From positions 75,907,093 to 75,971,092 of the forward strand of contig CM056724.1 in assembly GCA_029844215.1 (NCBI GenBank): a DNA stretch of 64,000 nt. Direction: 5' to 3'. Origin of the DNA: Przewalskia tangutica. Lineage: Eukaryota; Streptophyta; Magnoliopsida; Solanales; Solanaceae. The notes under the pieces are model-generated. The model saw only the letters and a list, made by a program, of their open reading frames with translations, was not told where the DNA came from and searched no databases. Position 1 is the stretch's first letter. Each line of letters begins with the position of its first letter. Below are positions 35,801 through 47,297 of this stretch, piece after piece. The position numbers were made by a program, and so were the translations under genes.

Positions 35801-36635
35801 GTCGCGGAAAGTTCGAGGCTAGACGCGACATTAGATCTCGCGGGCAAGTGGCGGCTTTGATCATGTGATGCCAGACAGAGATCTTATGATACGATTCACG
35901 ACCTTGATGGTAATGCGTAGGTGTTAGTAGTCGGCTATGCCTTCGCATTTACCCATGCGGTTTCATTATGGCAGGTGGGACACGTGTTCATGTGTTCCTT
36001 GGTGCTTTTATATCATAAGCCGGCAGTGAGGAAGGTATTCCACGCATGATTGATATTGTGGGCGTGAGACCCATTGTTATATTTTAGTGATGACTTGGCG
36101 TGAGTCACGACTTGATATGATTGCTTGTTTATCAGGAATCGTAGTTTTGTTATCATACATGTCTCTGCTTTATATAGATCGCTATGATTTCATTTACGAT
36201 TTTCGGGCCATACTACTGCACTGTCAGATGCGACCTCTTCGGGCCGCGTTCATGCCGCAGTAAAGGTACACCGCGATCGTTGATCCTCGCTCTAGTGGTC
36301 ACAATCCATTGGGAAAGCTCCGTTTCTCGGAGGCTTGTCTTGGTATAGTCCCTGTTGTTGTAGGCTTACATTCTGGGGTATGGCGGCCCTGTCCGTCGTT
36401 GTTGTCATATCATTCGTAGAGTGCATGTAATCTTGTTGTGGCGGGGTTTGTAAAAGGATTAAACTGTTCATGTTGAAAAAGTTGTTATTTACATATATGC
36501 CAAAGGCAAGTTTTTTCTCAGTTATTGTTTCATATTTCATAATATGTCTTGTATCGTTTTATGTTCTGATTACTCGATGTTGTATCACTAGGGTGCCCGG
36601 TAAGGCACGATCCACGCCCGAATCGGATCGTGACA
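32853..36635 (+). mobile_element. LTR-B2
   Basis: Starts TGTTATACCCCGTAGTTCC and ends GGATCGTGACA; 3783 bp. It keeps fuller G/C runs than LTR-B1: ACGTGGGGCCCACGGGAG at 33070-33087 against ACGTGCCCACGGGAG in B1. TATA box 33558-33565. A PBS follows, so this LTR heads another internal region as well as closing internal B. Confidence 0.9.
33558..33565 (+). promoter_or_regulatory. LTR-B2 TATA box
   Basis: TATAAATA at the conserved position with an inverted CCAAT box upstream. Confidence 0.65.
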
Positions 36636-36639
36636 AAAG

Positions 36640-36650
36640 TGGTATCGAGC
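36640..36650 (+). promoter_or_regulatory. Primer-binding site, internal B' (CAG damaged)
   Basis: TGGTATCGAGC directly after LTR-B2. Its presence shows LTR-B2 is followed by a full internal start rather than by the interrupted internal A. Confidence 0.8.
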
Positions 36651-36838
36651 GATTAATCCTCGGAAAGTGTCTACGCATCGTGTCGATGAGTCTTGATTAT
36701 CGGTGTATTGTGCACCACACCAATAATCAGGAGGCTATAGGATATTTAGGATTGGTTTCTATTCTTATCACTCTGAGATCGTGCCTTAGAGCTGTGTTGT
36801 ATGTTGGACCCTCTGACGAAATTCTTTCCCTTATCGTT

Positions 36839-37287
36839 ATGCCTCGCGTAGGCAACCCGGCCCAGAGGCAAGGCGCGGCGGAGCCGCGAGTTGAGTTCGA
36901 GGGTTGCGAGGGCACAGGCCCAATCATTACCTAGGGTAGTGCTTCATTCGGGGATTTCTGCGACGTCACTAGCCCCGGAAGAGTTTAGCACGGCGACGGC
37001 AGTTCCTACTGCGTCCATGATATTTGAACCTTCGCCCACGATCGAACAGTGAATATAGATTGAAAGAGGCGACCATTACTAGCTATGGATTTGGCTACCA
37101 GAGATTATACCGATGTACCACGAGCCTTGATGACTACCTAAGAGAGGTTGTGCAAGAGTAATTCTTGATTGGGCTTGAGCATGGCACGTATGCGGGCTTA
37201 TGTACAGCAGTGAAAAACGTAGAGATCGACGGGTTAACCAAGGACGCAGGCCAGAAGAGGGCGAGCGTGTCCTTCGGTAACTTTCAA
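36839..37287 (+). pseudogene. gag: gag remnant, internal B' (same 3' deletion)
   Basis: Begins ATGCCTCGCG; the leader and gag text match internal B closely (CTCTGACGAAATTC before the start, GATGACTACCTAAGAGAG within). The deletion to GTGAGTATACC at about 37287 is shared with internal B, so the start of this internal region is a B copy. Confidence 0.7.
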
Positions 37288-37949
37288 GTGAGTATACCTT
37301 AAGTGCTATGTTCGATAGCGGTGTGTTAGTTGTGATTAGAAATCATGGTGGGTTAACCGAGTAAGATTTTGGGGATAGAAGGTGTGAGCCTTAGAGTTTT
37401 ATACGTAGAGACCTTAGAGGTAAGGCCATCTCGAGTAAAAGATGTATTGTTTATGTTTGACTTTATAGGAGTGCATAGTGCACGTGAGTTATGTTTGTGG
37501 GATTAGTCCCCGAGTAGTGTGGAATGAAAGAGGTAGTTGAACTAAGAAGACCGCTAGGTTTTCGTAACGTGATTAGTGAGATTGTTAGGTTCGGGAGCTA
37601 GTATGCGCGGCGTTAGGGTCGGGTTGAGGCCACGTTGCGGGTCAACCCGCGGCAGTTTAGTGGTGGGTCGGTTGTGGTGGTCCCGCTTTGGGTCAGTTAC
37701 GAGGTGTTAGGCCCAAGTTTAGTTAACCAACAGAATTCGTGGACGTTCGACCGGTTGTCGCCGGCGAGGTCACCGCCTTGTTTTCTAGCAAAGACCTTTT
37801 ACTCGGCGGTGTTGTTTTTGAAAGGTTGTAAGGCTGCACGGTGCCTACCTTCACCTTATGACGCAGTGGAGCCAGTGCACTGTTTTTGTTTCGGAAGTTT
37901 TACCAAGGGGGTTAAGAACTGGTGAGTCTCAGATCGCGTTCGCCTGCCG

Positions 37950-38565
37950 GTGTGTGGAATCGGGGTAGTTGTGGGGATTGTTGTCCCTGTGGAGGAGTGT
38001 TTAAGCTACCATTTCGGTTTTCGAATGTCGCCTTATGAGGCCTCAGAGGGCGGAAGTGTAGTGCGGCCGATTGGTTCGATGTTGGCATGATTGAGATAGT
38101 TGGTTGAGCTTGTCCCAAAGGCGTGGATAGGGTAAAGCTTGTCTAGAGGAGGTTACGGCACTCGGAGAAATCGTGCGGATAATCGGCACGACGCTTAGAG
38201 TTCGAGTTGACGGTCGGTATTCTTGAAGATACCACCGGTTTGGTGACGAGTTTTGGAAAGCAGAGGAACTTAGCCCGAGTTACTTTGGGCCTTACAGATC
38301 TGGTGCAGAGTAGGCCAGGTTGCCTATATGTTAGCTTTTGCCGTCCGACTTAGGAGGCAGTACGTCCGGTCTTTCGTATTGTTATGATCGGGAAAGTATC
38401 GGAGATCCATCAGTGTTCCCGATTAATGATGACCACGTTAGAGATAGTAACCCGAGTTTGGAACCAAGCGATGTAAATGTGGTAAGAGTTCGAGTGTCAC
38501 GACAGCCTCGGGGATCGCGTAGTCAGCACCATTTGTTGGTCGCCGAGTGACACTAGAACCTCGCG
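37950..38565 (+). pseudogene. Integrase C-terminal remnant, internal B'
   Basis: Contains Gly-Arg-Lys-Cys-like wording near 38045 and a Glu-Leu-Ser-Pro-Ser-Tyr-Phe-Gly-Pro stretch at 38265-38295. Between them is the roughly 120-bp part missing in internal B. A Phe-Pro-Ile-Asn-Asp-Asp-His-Val stretch follows near 38420-38445, matching internal 2. So this 3' half is not a plain copy of internal B and may derive from the outer element. Confidence 0.58.
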
Positions 38566-38567
38566 CA

Positions 38568-38586
38568 AAGTGACAAAAGTGGTATC
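38568..38586 (+). other. Internal copy of an LTR-end/PBS junction (internal B')
   Basis: The same GTGACAAAAGTGGTATC wording as at 12664 and 32615, about 260 bp before LTR-A2. Confidence 0.7.
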
Positions 38587-38808
38587 GGGAAGAAGCGAGC
38601 ATGTATGGCGAGCATAGATGTGATCATTTCTTTTGTAAGGAGAAGGTGCGAAGGAAGTATATTTTAGACCCCGGAGAGAGGTGTTTCCTCGTGGACTTGG
38701 ATGTAAGTATTTTTGCGCAGTTGTTTCTGTGGCCATTGTGGCAGGATTGTTTCGTAAGTATGGTAGTGAAGACTACACTGGCGCACGTTTGTTTTGAGAC
38801 TTAGAAGG

Positions 38809-38843
38809 AACATTCGGGACGAATGTTTCTAAGGAGGGGAGAA
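38809..38843 (+). promoter_or_regulatory. Hairpin and polypurine tract before LTR-A2
   Basis: AACATTCGGGACGAATGTT at 38809-38827, then AAGGAGGGGAGAA ending at the LTR. Confidence 0.82.
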
Positions 38844-39245
38844 TGTTATACCAGTAATTCCGTATGCGTGGGGCGTGCGTAGAAAATTTGAACTTGAGAA
38901 TTAGGCTTGGCCGAAATTTATTTGTTCACAACACCCGGTTAGAGTCGTTTTACGACGAAACGTTTTCACAGCTTTCGTAGGGAAAATTCCGGCTATGTCA
39001 TTTTTAATTTTTGCGGATTTTTCCGAGAGTCGAAACCTTTTTGGCCAACGAGAGGGCGACACTTGTCACCCTCTCATTGGCACACGTTGGGCGGTAAAAA
39101 GGGGTGGACGAATTGGCCTTGTTTGGTCAAGGGGTTGGTAGGATATTTTTGTGGTAGATGGATAAGGTGCACTTGGCAAGATCTTGGCCCTACACTTGCC
39201 TTGCACTTGGCAAGATCTTGGCCATTGGTTGGCCTTTGCTAGACC

Positions 39246-39253
39246 TATAAATA
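39246..39253 (+). promoter_or_regulatory. LTR-A2 TATA box
   Basis: TATAAATA at the conserved position with CCATTGGTTGGCC upstream. Confidence 0.65.
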
Positions 39254-40829
39254 CCCCTTTGATGACTTCTTCATCCATTCCTAAAATATTTTCTAAGTGT
39301 TAAATCCTCCTCCCTTAGTGTAGAGTTCGCCAAGAGCCTCCTCCCCTTGGCGAGAGCCCTTCCCCTCCAGGTGCTAGGCATGGGGTACCCCTAGCCTAGT
39401 TGTTTCGTATAATACCACTCTTGGTAGAAATACTCTCAAAAGTATTGTTATAATGCCCAAATTACCTTAGCAGTATACCTTGTAGTATTCTAAGGTTATA
39501 CTTATACGAAAAGCCCAGAAATACTATTATACTTCCTTTCAGTCACAAAACCGAGACCCTAAGGAAAATCTCCATGGTTAGTTGGAGTAATAAGTAGAAG
39601 TTGGTTAAAACTTCTAAGGGTTGTTTGGAGGCGGTCGGAGCGTGTGAGTAGAGCTAAACCTTGCTCAGATCGACATTTAAACTCGGATAATTATGGGCTT
39701 ATCGAGGTAAATATCTTGTCCTCTATTGTAATTGGAAATTACATGTTGTATGATTATATAGTTGAAGTATACTATATATAGAACTGAACGTGGTTATCGG
39801 CAATGTCTTTTGACTTAAGCTGAATAATAAGAAACCTTTTGAAAGAAATCGAATTGCTTTTTACATAGGATCGTATTCAGACTTGTGTAGCTTTTACGTG
39901 AGTAGAATTGTACCGTCGGGTTAGATGTATAACCCCCGGTTGGCTTGGTAGCCTACCGATAAAGGAGGAGATTTCTGCCATGTGGGAAGTCTTTGAATTT
40001 TACAGTAATGTTCTACGAGGATCTAAATATTAATAAGCGCCTTGTGGAATTATAGGTTGAGTACTACGCTTGGCGCGATCTACTTGGCTTAAGGAGTAGC
40101 AGAGGGTTGGAAGTACTTGGGCGTTTTTATTAGTCGATACTCGTCGCGAGGTATGTGAACCTCTTCCTATCTCTTCTAGCATGATATGTGTGAACTATGT
40201 AGTGCGGTAGACGTCACGTGCTAAATGTATTTGATTGGTTTAAAACATAAAGTGTTATAACGGCTTTATGGGAAGTTGGTTATAACGACCTTATGTTGGT
40301 AAGAAAATACTTGTGGTTTTTAAAAGGTAAGCGATTTGAACTATAAGCGCTTATTATGTGTTAATAAAGAACTTGAAGTATTTCAAGAGATTTTTGAATC
40401 ATTTCGAAAGAAGAAGTAATACTTGGTTTTTGAAAACTTAAGAGTTATACTATCTTTATGGGAAGCTAGGTAATAACGCTTAAGAATGTTTCTTCGATTT
40501 GGAAATCGAATGTATCGACAAACCAACTGCGGCGTTAATAAAAGGAAATGTTTTGACAGATTAAGTATTATTAAAACCGGAGAAACTTCCATCCGCATGT
40601 AGAAGCTAAGATGAGACAAAATGATATTTCCTAGATCATGGTCATTGTAATAGGATTGTTATAAACAAGAATATCCTACTCACATATAAGGCTTATGTTT
40701 CTGATAGTTTAAAAGAGAATTATATTCTTAAATGAATAAGACTATGAACTACGAAACCTTTCTAAAGTAAGAAACGTGAACATTTGAAATTAGGCAAACT
40801 TGGACGTTTGAGAAATAATGTTGTTACTT

Positions 40830-40978
40830 TTTTTTTAGGTAAATGCAAATATTATTACTAGAAACTGAAAGAAAAGTGGCTACAATCAATCATTGAGGTT
40901 CTCACCCTCAACGTAATTTAAAGAAGAAACGGGGTAGTAAGGAGTTGTCACTCGAAGGTGCCATTACATAATGTTGTT
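40830..40978 (-). mobile_element. Second copy of the non-LTR insertion, in LTR-A2
   Basis: The same insert, position and 13-bp flanks (40817-40829 and 40979-40991) as in LTR-A1. Because both LTRs are copied from one RNA template during retrotransposition, the insertion predates the transposition of the outer element. Confidence 0.8.
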
Positions 40979-42428
40979 AATGTTGTTACTTGATTTTACA
41001 AAGAGAAGTGTTTTGCTTTACTTCAAAAGATAATCACTCTAGTTTTCATATACTACGTATTGTGTGACTTTTGTAAACGTAACGTATCTTTTAAAAGATA
41101 ATGTATGAAGTACTTTGAGAATAGATACTCGATCTTGTTAATCATACAATGTACCTTGTGTGTATAAGCTGGATTGTGTTGGTTTGTGATAGCCTTGTAA
41201 TACCTTCGTGTTGATTTGATAAGTAATCATATTAGGATGCTATGTGTGTTAGTATTCTGTGATGTTTGTGTAAAAGGATTTTCCCTTGATTGTGCTTATG
41301 CTGTTTAAACGATAAACTGTTATGTTGGTATTTATACCACTCACCGTGTTTCCGGGGTTAAGCCGCCTCCGACGCGGGGTAGACTCGGTGATGCAGGACC
41401 ATGATTCGAGAATACCTCATGCGGTCCCGGGGCCTATGCGAGCTACGAGTTCAGGTTAGTGTGCGGCCTTTATGGTCATGCGGTGCATGTGGCGTGCGGA
41501 TCGCGAGTCGGGGCGACGCCGGAGTAGCTACCCTCGACGCGGGTTATACCTCATGCGGGCCTATGAGATTGGCCTACGCGAGTGCGGGAGTTCGAGTGGC
41601 TAGACGCGCACATTTGATATTGCGCGAGTGACCGGCTTTGATCATGTGACGATGCAGACAGATATCATGATTCGATTTGACCTTGTTAATCGCTGGGTGT
41701 TAGTAGTCGGCTATGCCTTCGCATTTACCCTGCATCGTTTTATTTGGGCACGTGGGACACGTTGTTCACGCGTGTTCCTTGGTGCTTTTCTATCATCGAT
41801 GCCGGCAATGAGGAAGGTATTCCACGCATGATTGATGTTGGGCGTGAGACCCATATTTATGTATTTGAGTGATGACTTCGGCGCGTGAGTCACGACTTGA
41901 TATGACCGCTTATTTATTGTGAATCGTAGTTTGGTTATCATACGTGTCTCCTACTTTATATAGACTACTATGATTTCATTTCTGATTTTCGGGCCAGATA
42001 CTGCAGACTGCCAGATCGACCTTCGGGGTGCGTTCATGCCGCAGTAAAGGTACACCGCCGTTGATCCTCGCTCTTAGGGTCACGATTCACGTTTGGGAAA
42101 GCTCCGTTTCTCGGAGGCTTATCTTGGTATAGTCCTGTCGTTGTAGGTATTTACATTCGTGGGTATGGCGGCCCTGTCCCGCCATTGTTGTCGATCTTTT
42201 CTTAGAAGTGCGTAGTAATCACAGTGGCGGGGTTTGTAAAAGGATTAAACTGTTCATTTGTAAGAGTTGTTATTTATATATGCCGAAAGGCAAGTTTTCC
42301 TCAAATTACTGTTTTGTACTTCATTTGTTTCATGTATGTGTATTATGTTCCGCTGATTACTCTGATGTTGTATCACTAGGGTGCCTGGGGTAAGGCACCA
42401 GTCACGGGCCCAGGTTCGGGTCGTGACA

Positions 42429-43347
42429 GAAAGCCAACTACCAGATCCAGCCTACGTCAGCAATTGACCGGGGCAAGTACGGAAGCTAGCTACCAGATCC
42501 TGCCTGCATCACTAAACCTCATGGAGAGCTAGTCCATGGAATAACAATAAACCGGGAGTTGAACCCGCAGCATGGCCGCATGCCCCCGGAATTCCTTCAT
42601 CGGTGCAGACATGTCCATGTAACAATAATAATGGATGCATACCCGTGGGCCACCCAACGTGTCAGTATGTCCAAGGAATAATATAGTGGAAGCATACCCG
42701 TGGACCATCCAACGTGTTAGTATGTCCAAAAGGAACGATATAGTGGAAGCATACCTGTGGGCCACCCAACGTGTCAGTATGTACAAGGAAATAGTGAGAT
42801 GATCGGCCCTCCATCGAGAGACGCGGTACCATAAGAATACAACACTTGCACAACAAGGCTATCACAAGCAAGCATAGGCAAGTTACCATACTTCTAGACT
42901 TTCATTAACATGTAAACTGATTCACCATTTTATAACCCAAAGTACTTTCATTTTATGCCAACAATCCGGGTTTTAAACCCAAAGTACTACGTACTTCAAT
43001 TCTCTTAAAAAGATCCTTTTTTACGTAAAAACCACACGATACTAATACCCGTAGTATCAAGACACTTTTATGTTTAAATCAAGTACTTTATACTTTTTAA
43101 GCCAAGTGGCTTATACTTTTAAAACAACGTCAAGTATACTTTTAAAACCCAAGTAACTCACTCTTTTAAGATCAAGGCACTCACACCTTTTAAAATCAAG
43201 CCACTTATACTTTTCCAATCAAGACAAGTTCAATATTTAAAAACAAGTTACTTACACTTTTAAACTCAAGTAAGTTACTCTTTTCAAAACAAGTAACCTA
43301 TACTTTTAAATCAAATTACTTCTCTTTTCCCAAAATCAAGTCGTTTA
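42429..43347 (-). mobile_element. Reverse LTR R2, second part
   Basis: Begins with the right GAAAG duplication (42429-42433) and continues the R2 text in reverse orientation towards its 5' end. It contains a 55-57 bp tandem repeat (42605-42795) and AT-rich mid-LTR sequence. It is cut at 43347 by LTR F3. No gene. Confidence 0.8.
42605..42795 (-). repeat. 55-57 bp minisatellite in R2
   Basis: Units carry CCGTGGGCCACCCAACGTGT and CAGTATGTCCAAGGAA; the CAGTATGT-type word recurs at 42661, 42716 and 42773. The minus-strand equivalent is in F3 at 45613-45790. Confidence 0.8.
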
Positions 43348-46300
43348 TGTTACACCCCGTAGTTCCAGAGTATGTATGTGAGGACGTACGTACGAGAATA
43401 TAACACTAAGTACGAAAGGGAAGAAAATTTTGAATTTCCGACGGAAAATATTCCGAACCTCGTGAAGGAAAAAGGTTTATTATTGGGAATTGAATTCTCA
43501 ATTTTGGTATTTGGACTTCTTGGAATTTAAGAGAATTATGGATTTTATTTTCCAGAATTGGTCACGTGGGGCCCACGGGAGAAATTTACGGTTTTGTGGG
43601 GCCCACATTATTTTCGAGATTTTGGCCATTATGGATATTTTCGGGAGATGAAATATTTTGGATGAATAGGAGGGCGACACATGTCACCCCAAGTGGGCCC
43701 ATGTTGGGCGAAATTGAGGGCAAGTGGGACAAGTCTTGTGCTAGATATTTTGTGAGATATTTGTGTGGACAAGTGGCTTGTGGGACCCACACATACTTGT
43801 CCCTAATCTCAACCACACACATGTTTTAATCCTAGCCCTTGGTTGTCTTATATCATCACACTAGTAGGATGAAATCTCCCACACGTAGAATTATTTCAAG
43901 ACTTAAACAATACTCCCTCCCTTCCTTGAGTGCTCTCGGATTTGGCTATGATCTTTGACCAAATGTTGTCCAAAAATTCTTAAACTCTTATGTGTTCTTC
44001 CTTGATGTGTTAGGAAGGTTATTAACCAAGTGTTAGACAAGATTTCACACCCCTAGCCTTTGAAACACACCTTGGCCGAAACTTGCATGTTTGAAGCCTA
44101 AGGTGTTCTTCACTTTTTGAAGTTGGATCTTGAAGAAGAGTTGGTTAGGAGCTTCTAAGGGTTTCTTGGAGCGGATTAGAATGTATGGAATAGGAGCTAA
44201 GCGTGCTACGGATCGACTTTTATTTCTTGGATTATTTTGGGCTCTTTGAGGTAATGAACTTTGTCCTCTTTGTGAAGTAGGATATTATATATGTTGGAAG
44301 TATATAAATGAGTTTGTGATACATGGAAGGAAGATGAAAATGATTTGGACCTTGTTAAGTTGCTAATATGGAGAAATTGGCATGCTAGCCATTAAAATGG
44401 TAAAAACGTATCTATTACCTGTTGACAGTTAATAACAAAGTAATTACAACTTATATAAAGATTGGAATATAAGTTGGATGATTAAAGAAGTAATTCCGGC
44501 ATGCTAGCCGAAAAATGGATAAGTTTGATTGTAGTAGTTGGCCAAGAACACCAACTAATGGATCAGATTTACTTTGGGTATTTACATCGACCGTATTTAC
44601 ATTGGACTGTATTTACATTGGACTGTATTTACTTTGGGCTAATGGACCATTTTGTTTATTTGTGGGGTGGAATTTTACACGTCCAGTTAGACGTGTAATC
44701 CCCTTTGGTATTATTGTGTTATTGCACCTTAAATGTGGCATGTTGGTTATTGAAATTCGGGCTTTGAAAAAGGTGGAAAAGTACGTAAAAACAGGGGAAG
44801 TGCTGCCCGATTTTCCGTAGAATAAGAGATGTTATACTTAGAAATATTCTACGAAGAAACCTAGATGTTGATAGATGTGTTATGGTTGTTATATGTGGAT
44901 ATTCTACGCGCGGCATACTCGACTTGGCAAGTGGATTTAGCCGAGGAGGTATGTGATTCTTCCTATCCTCTTGAGTATGATTGTTGTGAAATATATAGTA
45001 CGGTAGACGTACGTGTGTTAAATGAATTTGGTTTCATTTTTGATGTCTTTGACTTGACTTCTAAAATCTTAAAGGGGCCTTGAATTATTCTAAAGAGTTG
45101 TGAATCATTATTTGGAAAGAAATTGATATTTGGTTTGAAAAGAATAAGTCCTCTTGGTTTTCCAAATGATTGTAGTTGTTTTGAATTGCTTGAAAACTAA
45201 GTGTTATAATAGCTTTATGGGAAGTTAGTTATAACGACTTGAGGAGGATAAAAGAACGGTTTACTTACTTGATTTTAAAGGCCTTGTAAAGATTTTCTGA
45301 AGGTGTAGTAATTTGGTTTGAAAAGAAAACATGTTTTGATACTACGAGTATTAGTATCGTGTGGCTTTTACGTAAAAAGAGGTCTTTGTGAAAGAATGAA
45401 AGTATGTAGTACTTTGGGATTAAAACCCGGATTGTTGGCATAAAATGAAAGTACTTTGAGTTTATAAAAATGGTGAATCAGTTTACATGGTAATGAAAGT
45501 CTAAAAGTATGTTAAACTTGCCTATGCTAGTTGTGATAGCCTTTGTTGTGCAAGTGTTGTATTTCTATGTTATCGCGTCTCTCGATGGAGGGCCCGTTAT
45601 CTTGTTGTTTACTTGGACATACCGACGATGTTGGATGGTCCACGGGTATGCTTCCACTATGAGTGTTATCTTGTTATTTCCTTGGACATACTGACACGTT
45701 GGGTGGCCCATGGGTATGCTTCCACTATATCGTTCCTTTGGACATACTGACACGATGGATGGTCCACGGGTATGCGTCCACTAGGATTGTTCCATGGCCA
45801 TGCTTACACCGATGTAAGATTCCGGCACGCGCATGCGAGTTAAATTCCCGGGTTATGTTATTAGTCCATGGACTAGCTATCCATGAAGCTTGCCGTAGTG
45901 ATGAGTGGTCACGGGCTTGATTTGTACATGTAGTTACAGGCACACTTTAGATACTTCTCCTCGTCATTTCTCGTGTATCGGCAGGCTCTGGTAGATAGCT
46001 TAAGATACTTACCCCAGTCATATCCCGTGAGACGGTAGGCTCTGGTACGTTGGCTTAAGATACTTGCCCGGCCATGCGTGACGCAGATTGATCCGTAGTT
46101 GGCTTCCGTGCCTGCGTAAAGTTTTATGATGCAGGATTGGATCTGGTAGTTGGCTCTTCTACTTGGCCCGATCAGTTTTATGACGCAGGCGGGATCTAGT
46201 GTTCAGGTACACATATGGGTGTTGTTTTACATCATGGACTGCCAACAGTGAGGAAGGAGTTCCAACAACATGATTGATATTGTGGGCGTGAGACCCATGG

Positions 46301-46848
46301 TTGTATGTGAGTAATGTTTTTGAGAGCATGAGTCCCTGATTTGACATGACTGTTTATATATTTCGAAATGGTCTTTTAAAATGATGAAATGTGATTTCAT
46401 TACGATTTTCGCCACATACTGTACTCATTGATCGACCTCTGGGCCGCGCGTACGCCGCGGTAGAGGTATACTGGTTGTTGATCCTCGCTCATAGGATCAC
46501 GGTTTTGCGTATTGGGAAGCTCCGTTTCTCCGGAGGCTTATCTTTTGGTATGGTTCCCTGTCATTGTAGGTACTTGTACATTCAGGGGTATGGCGGGGCC
46601 CTGTCCCGTCATAGTTGTTATATCAAACTCTTAGAGGTCTGTAGTCCTGTTGTGAGTTGGGGTTGTAATGGATGTAATTGTTCGGGTTTTGATATATATG
46701 CAGAAAGGTGACCGTTTTGGTTAGCCTGTTTCTTGTATTACATTGTTTCATGTCTATGAGTTTTATTCCGCTGGTTTTTCTCTGATGTATTATCACTAGG
46801 GTGCCCGGGGTAAGACACCAGTCGCGGGCCCGAGGTCGGGTCATGACA
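43348..46848 (+). mobile_element. LTR F3, complete 5' LTR
   Basis: Starts TGTTACACCCCGTAGTTCC and ends GGTCATGACA; 3501 bp, followed by an intact PBS. The TATA region is weak here (TCTTATATCATC near 43850). It has the 56-70 bp repeat at 45613-45790 and degraded 60-bp repeats near 45990-46190. Confidence 0.88.
45613..45790 (+). repeat. 56-70 bp minisatellite in F3
   Basis: TGGACATAC recurs at 45613, 45683 and 45739, each followed by a GGTGGCCCATGGGTATG-type segment and TTCCACTA. It is the same array as in R2 with different unit spacing. Confidence 0.75.
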
Positions 46849-46852
46849 AAAG

Positions 46853-46864
46853 TGGTATCAGAGC
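46853..46864 (+). promoter_or_regulatory. Primer-binding site after F3
   Basis: TGGTATCAGAGC, intact and four bases after the LTR. Confidence 0.92.
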
Positions 46865-47053
46865 AGTTAGTCCTCGGAAAGTGTCTACAGACCGTATCTA
46901 GTAGAGTTTTAATTATCGGCGTGTTGTGCACCATACCTATAATCAGGAGGCTGCAGGATATTTAGGATTGGTTTCCATTCTTCTCACTCTAAGATCGTGC
47001 GATAGAGCTGTGTTATAAGTTGGACTCCCTCTGACTTTTTTTATGTACCAGTT

Positions 47054-47297
47054 ATGCCTCTACGCAAGGCAATTAGACCCATGAAGGGCAAGGCAGCAGA
47101 GGGAGCTGCTAGTAGAACACAGAGGGTTACGAGGGCACAGGCCCAGTCATTACCTGAGGTAGTGCTTCAGACGGCAAGTTCTACGACGCCGCTAGCCCCA
47201 AGAGAGTTTAGAGCAGCAACGGTCTCTACTGAGGCCACATTACCTGAGCCTTCAGTCCCACGGCCAGGAACAGAGGATATGGGTTACAAGGAGAGGG
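47054..47297 (+). pseudogene. gag: gag N-terminal remnant after F3 (truncated)
   Basis: An open reading starts MPLRKAIRPMKGKAAEGAAS and follows the same Ala/Pro/Glu-rich N-terminus as the copy at 3641, ending PRPGTEDMGYKE. At about 47297 the match to gag ends and mid-LTR sequence begins. The last 16 codons before the stop at 47345 are therefore not gag. This is the longest undisturbed stretch of gag N-terminus in the window. Confidence 0.8.

Larger units (their letters stand above)
22826..42428 (+). mobile_element. Complex II: four-LTR nested gypsy chain
   Basis: A 19.6-kb insertion bounded by GAAAG. Order: LTR-A1, internal A (610 bp, cut at 27065), LTR-B1, internal B, LTR-B2, internal B', LTR-A2. 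The two A-type LTRs share a private non-LTR insertion, so they are the pair of one outer element. The B element sits inside it. A second PBS-led internal region after LTR-B2 cannot come from simple nesting; it requires an extra recombination between LTR or internal copies. Confidence 0.8.
38844..42428 (+). mobile_element. LTR-A2, 3' LTR of Complex II
   Basis: Starts TGTTATACC and ends GGTCGTGACA; 3585 bp. It matches LTR-A1 in wording (AAATTTGAACTTGAGAATTA) and in the non-LTR insertion at 40830-40978. TATA box 39246-39253. GAAAG follows. Confidence 0.9.

Noticed and set aside
36470..36934. Plus-strand 154-codon open reading
   Set aside because: It runs across the end of LTR-B2, the PBS and the leader into gag in the wrong frame. 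A real gene would not cross these replication signals.
42605..42795. CRISPR-like array
   Set aside because: Units are contiguous minisatellites without unique spacers, in plant LTR DNA.
42605..42889. Minus-strand repeat-peptide readings in R2
   Set aside because: They are translations of the 55-57 bp minisatellite, with no codon conservation between units beyond DNA similarity.
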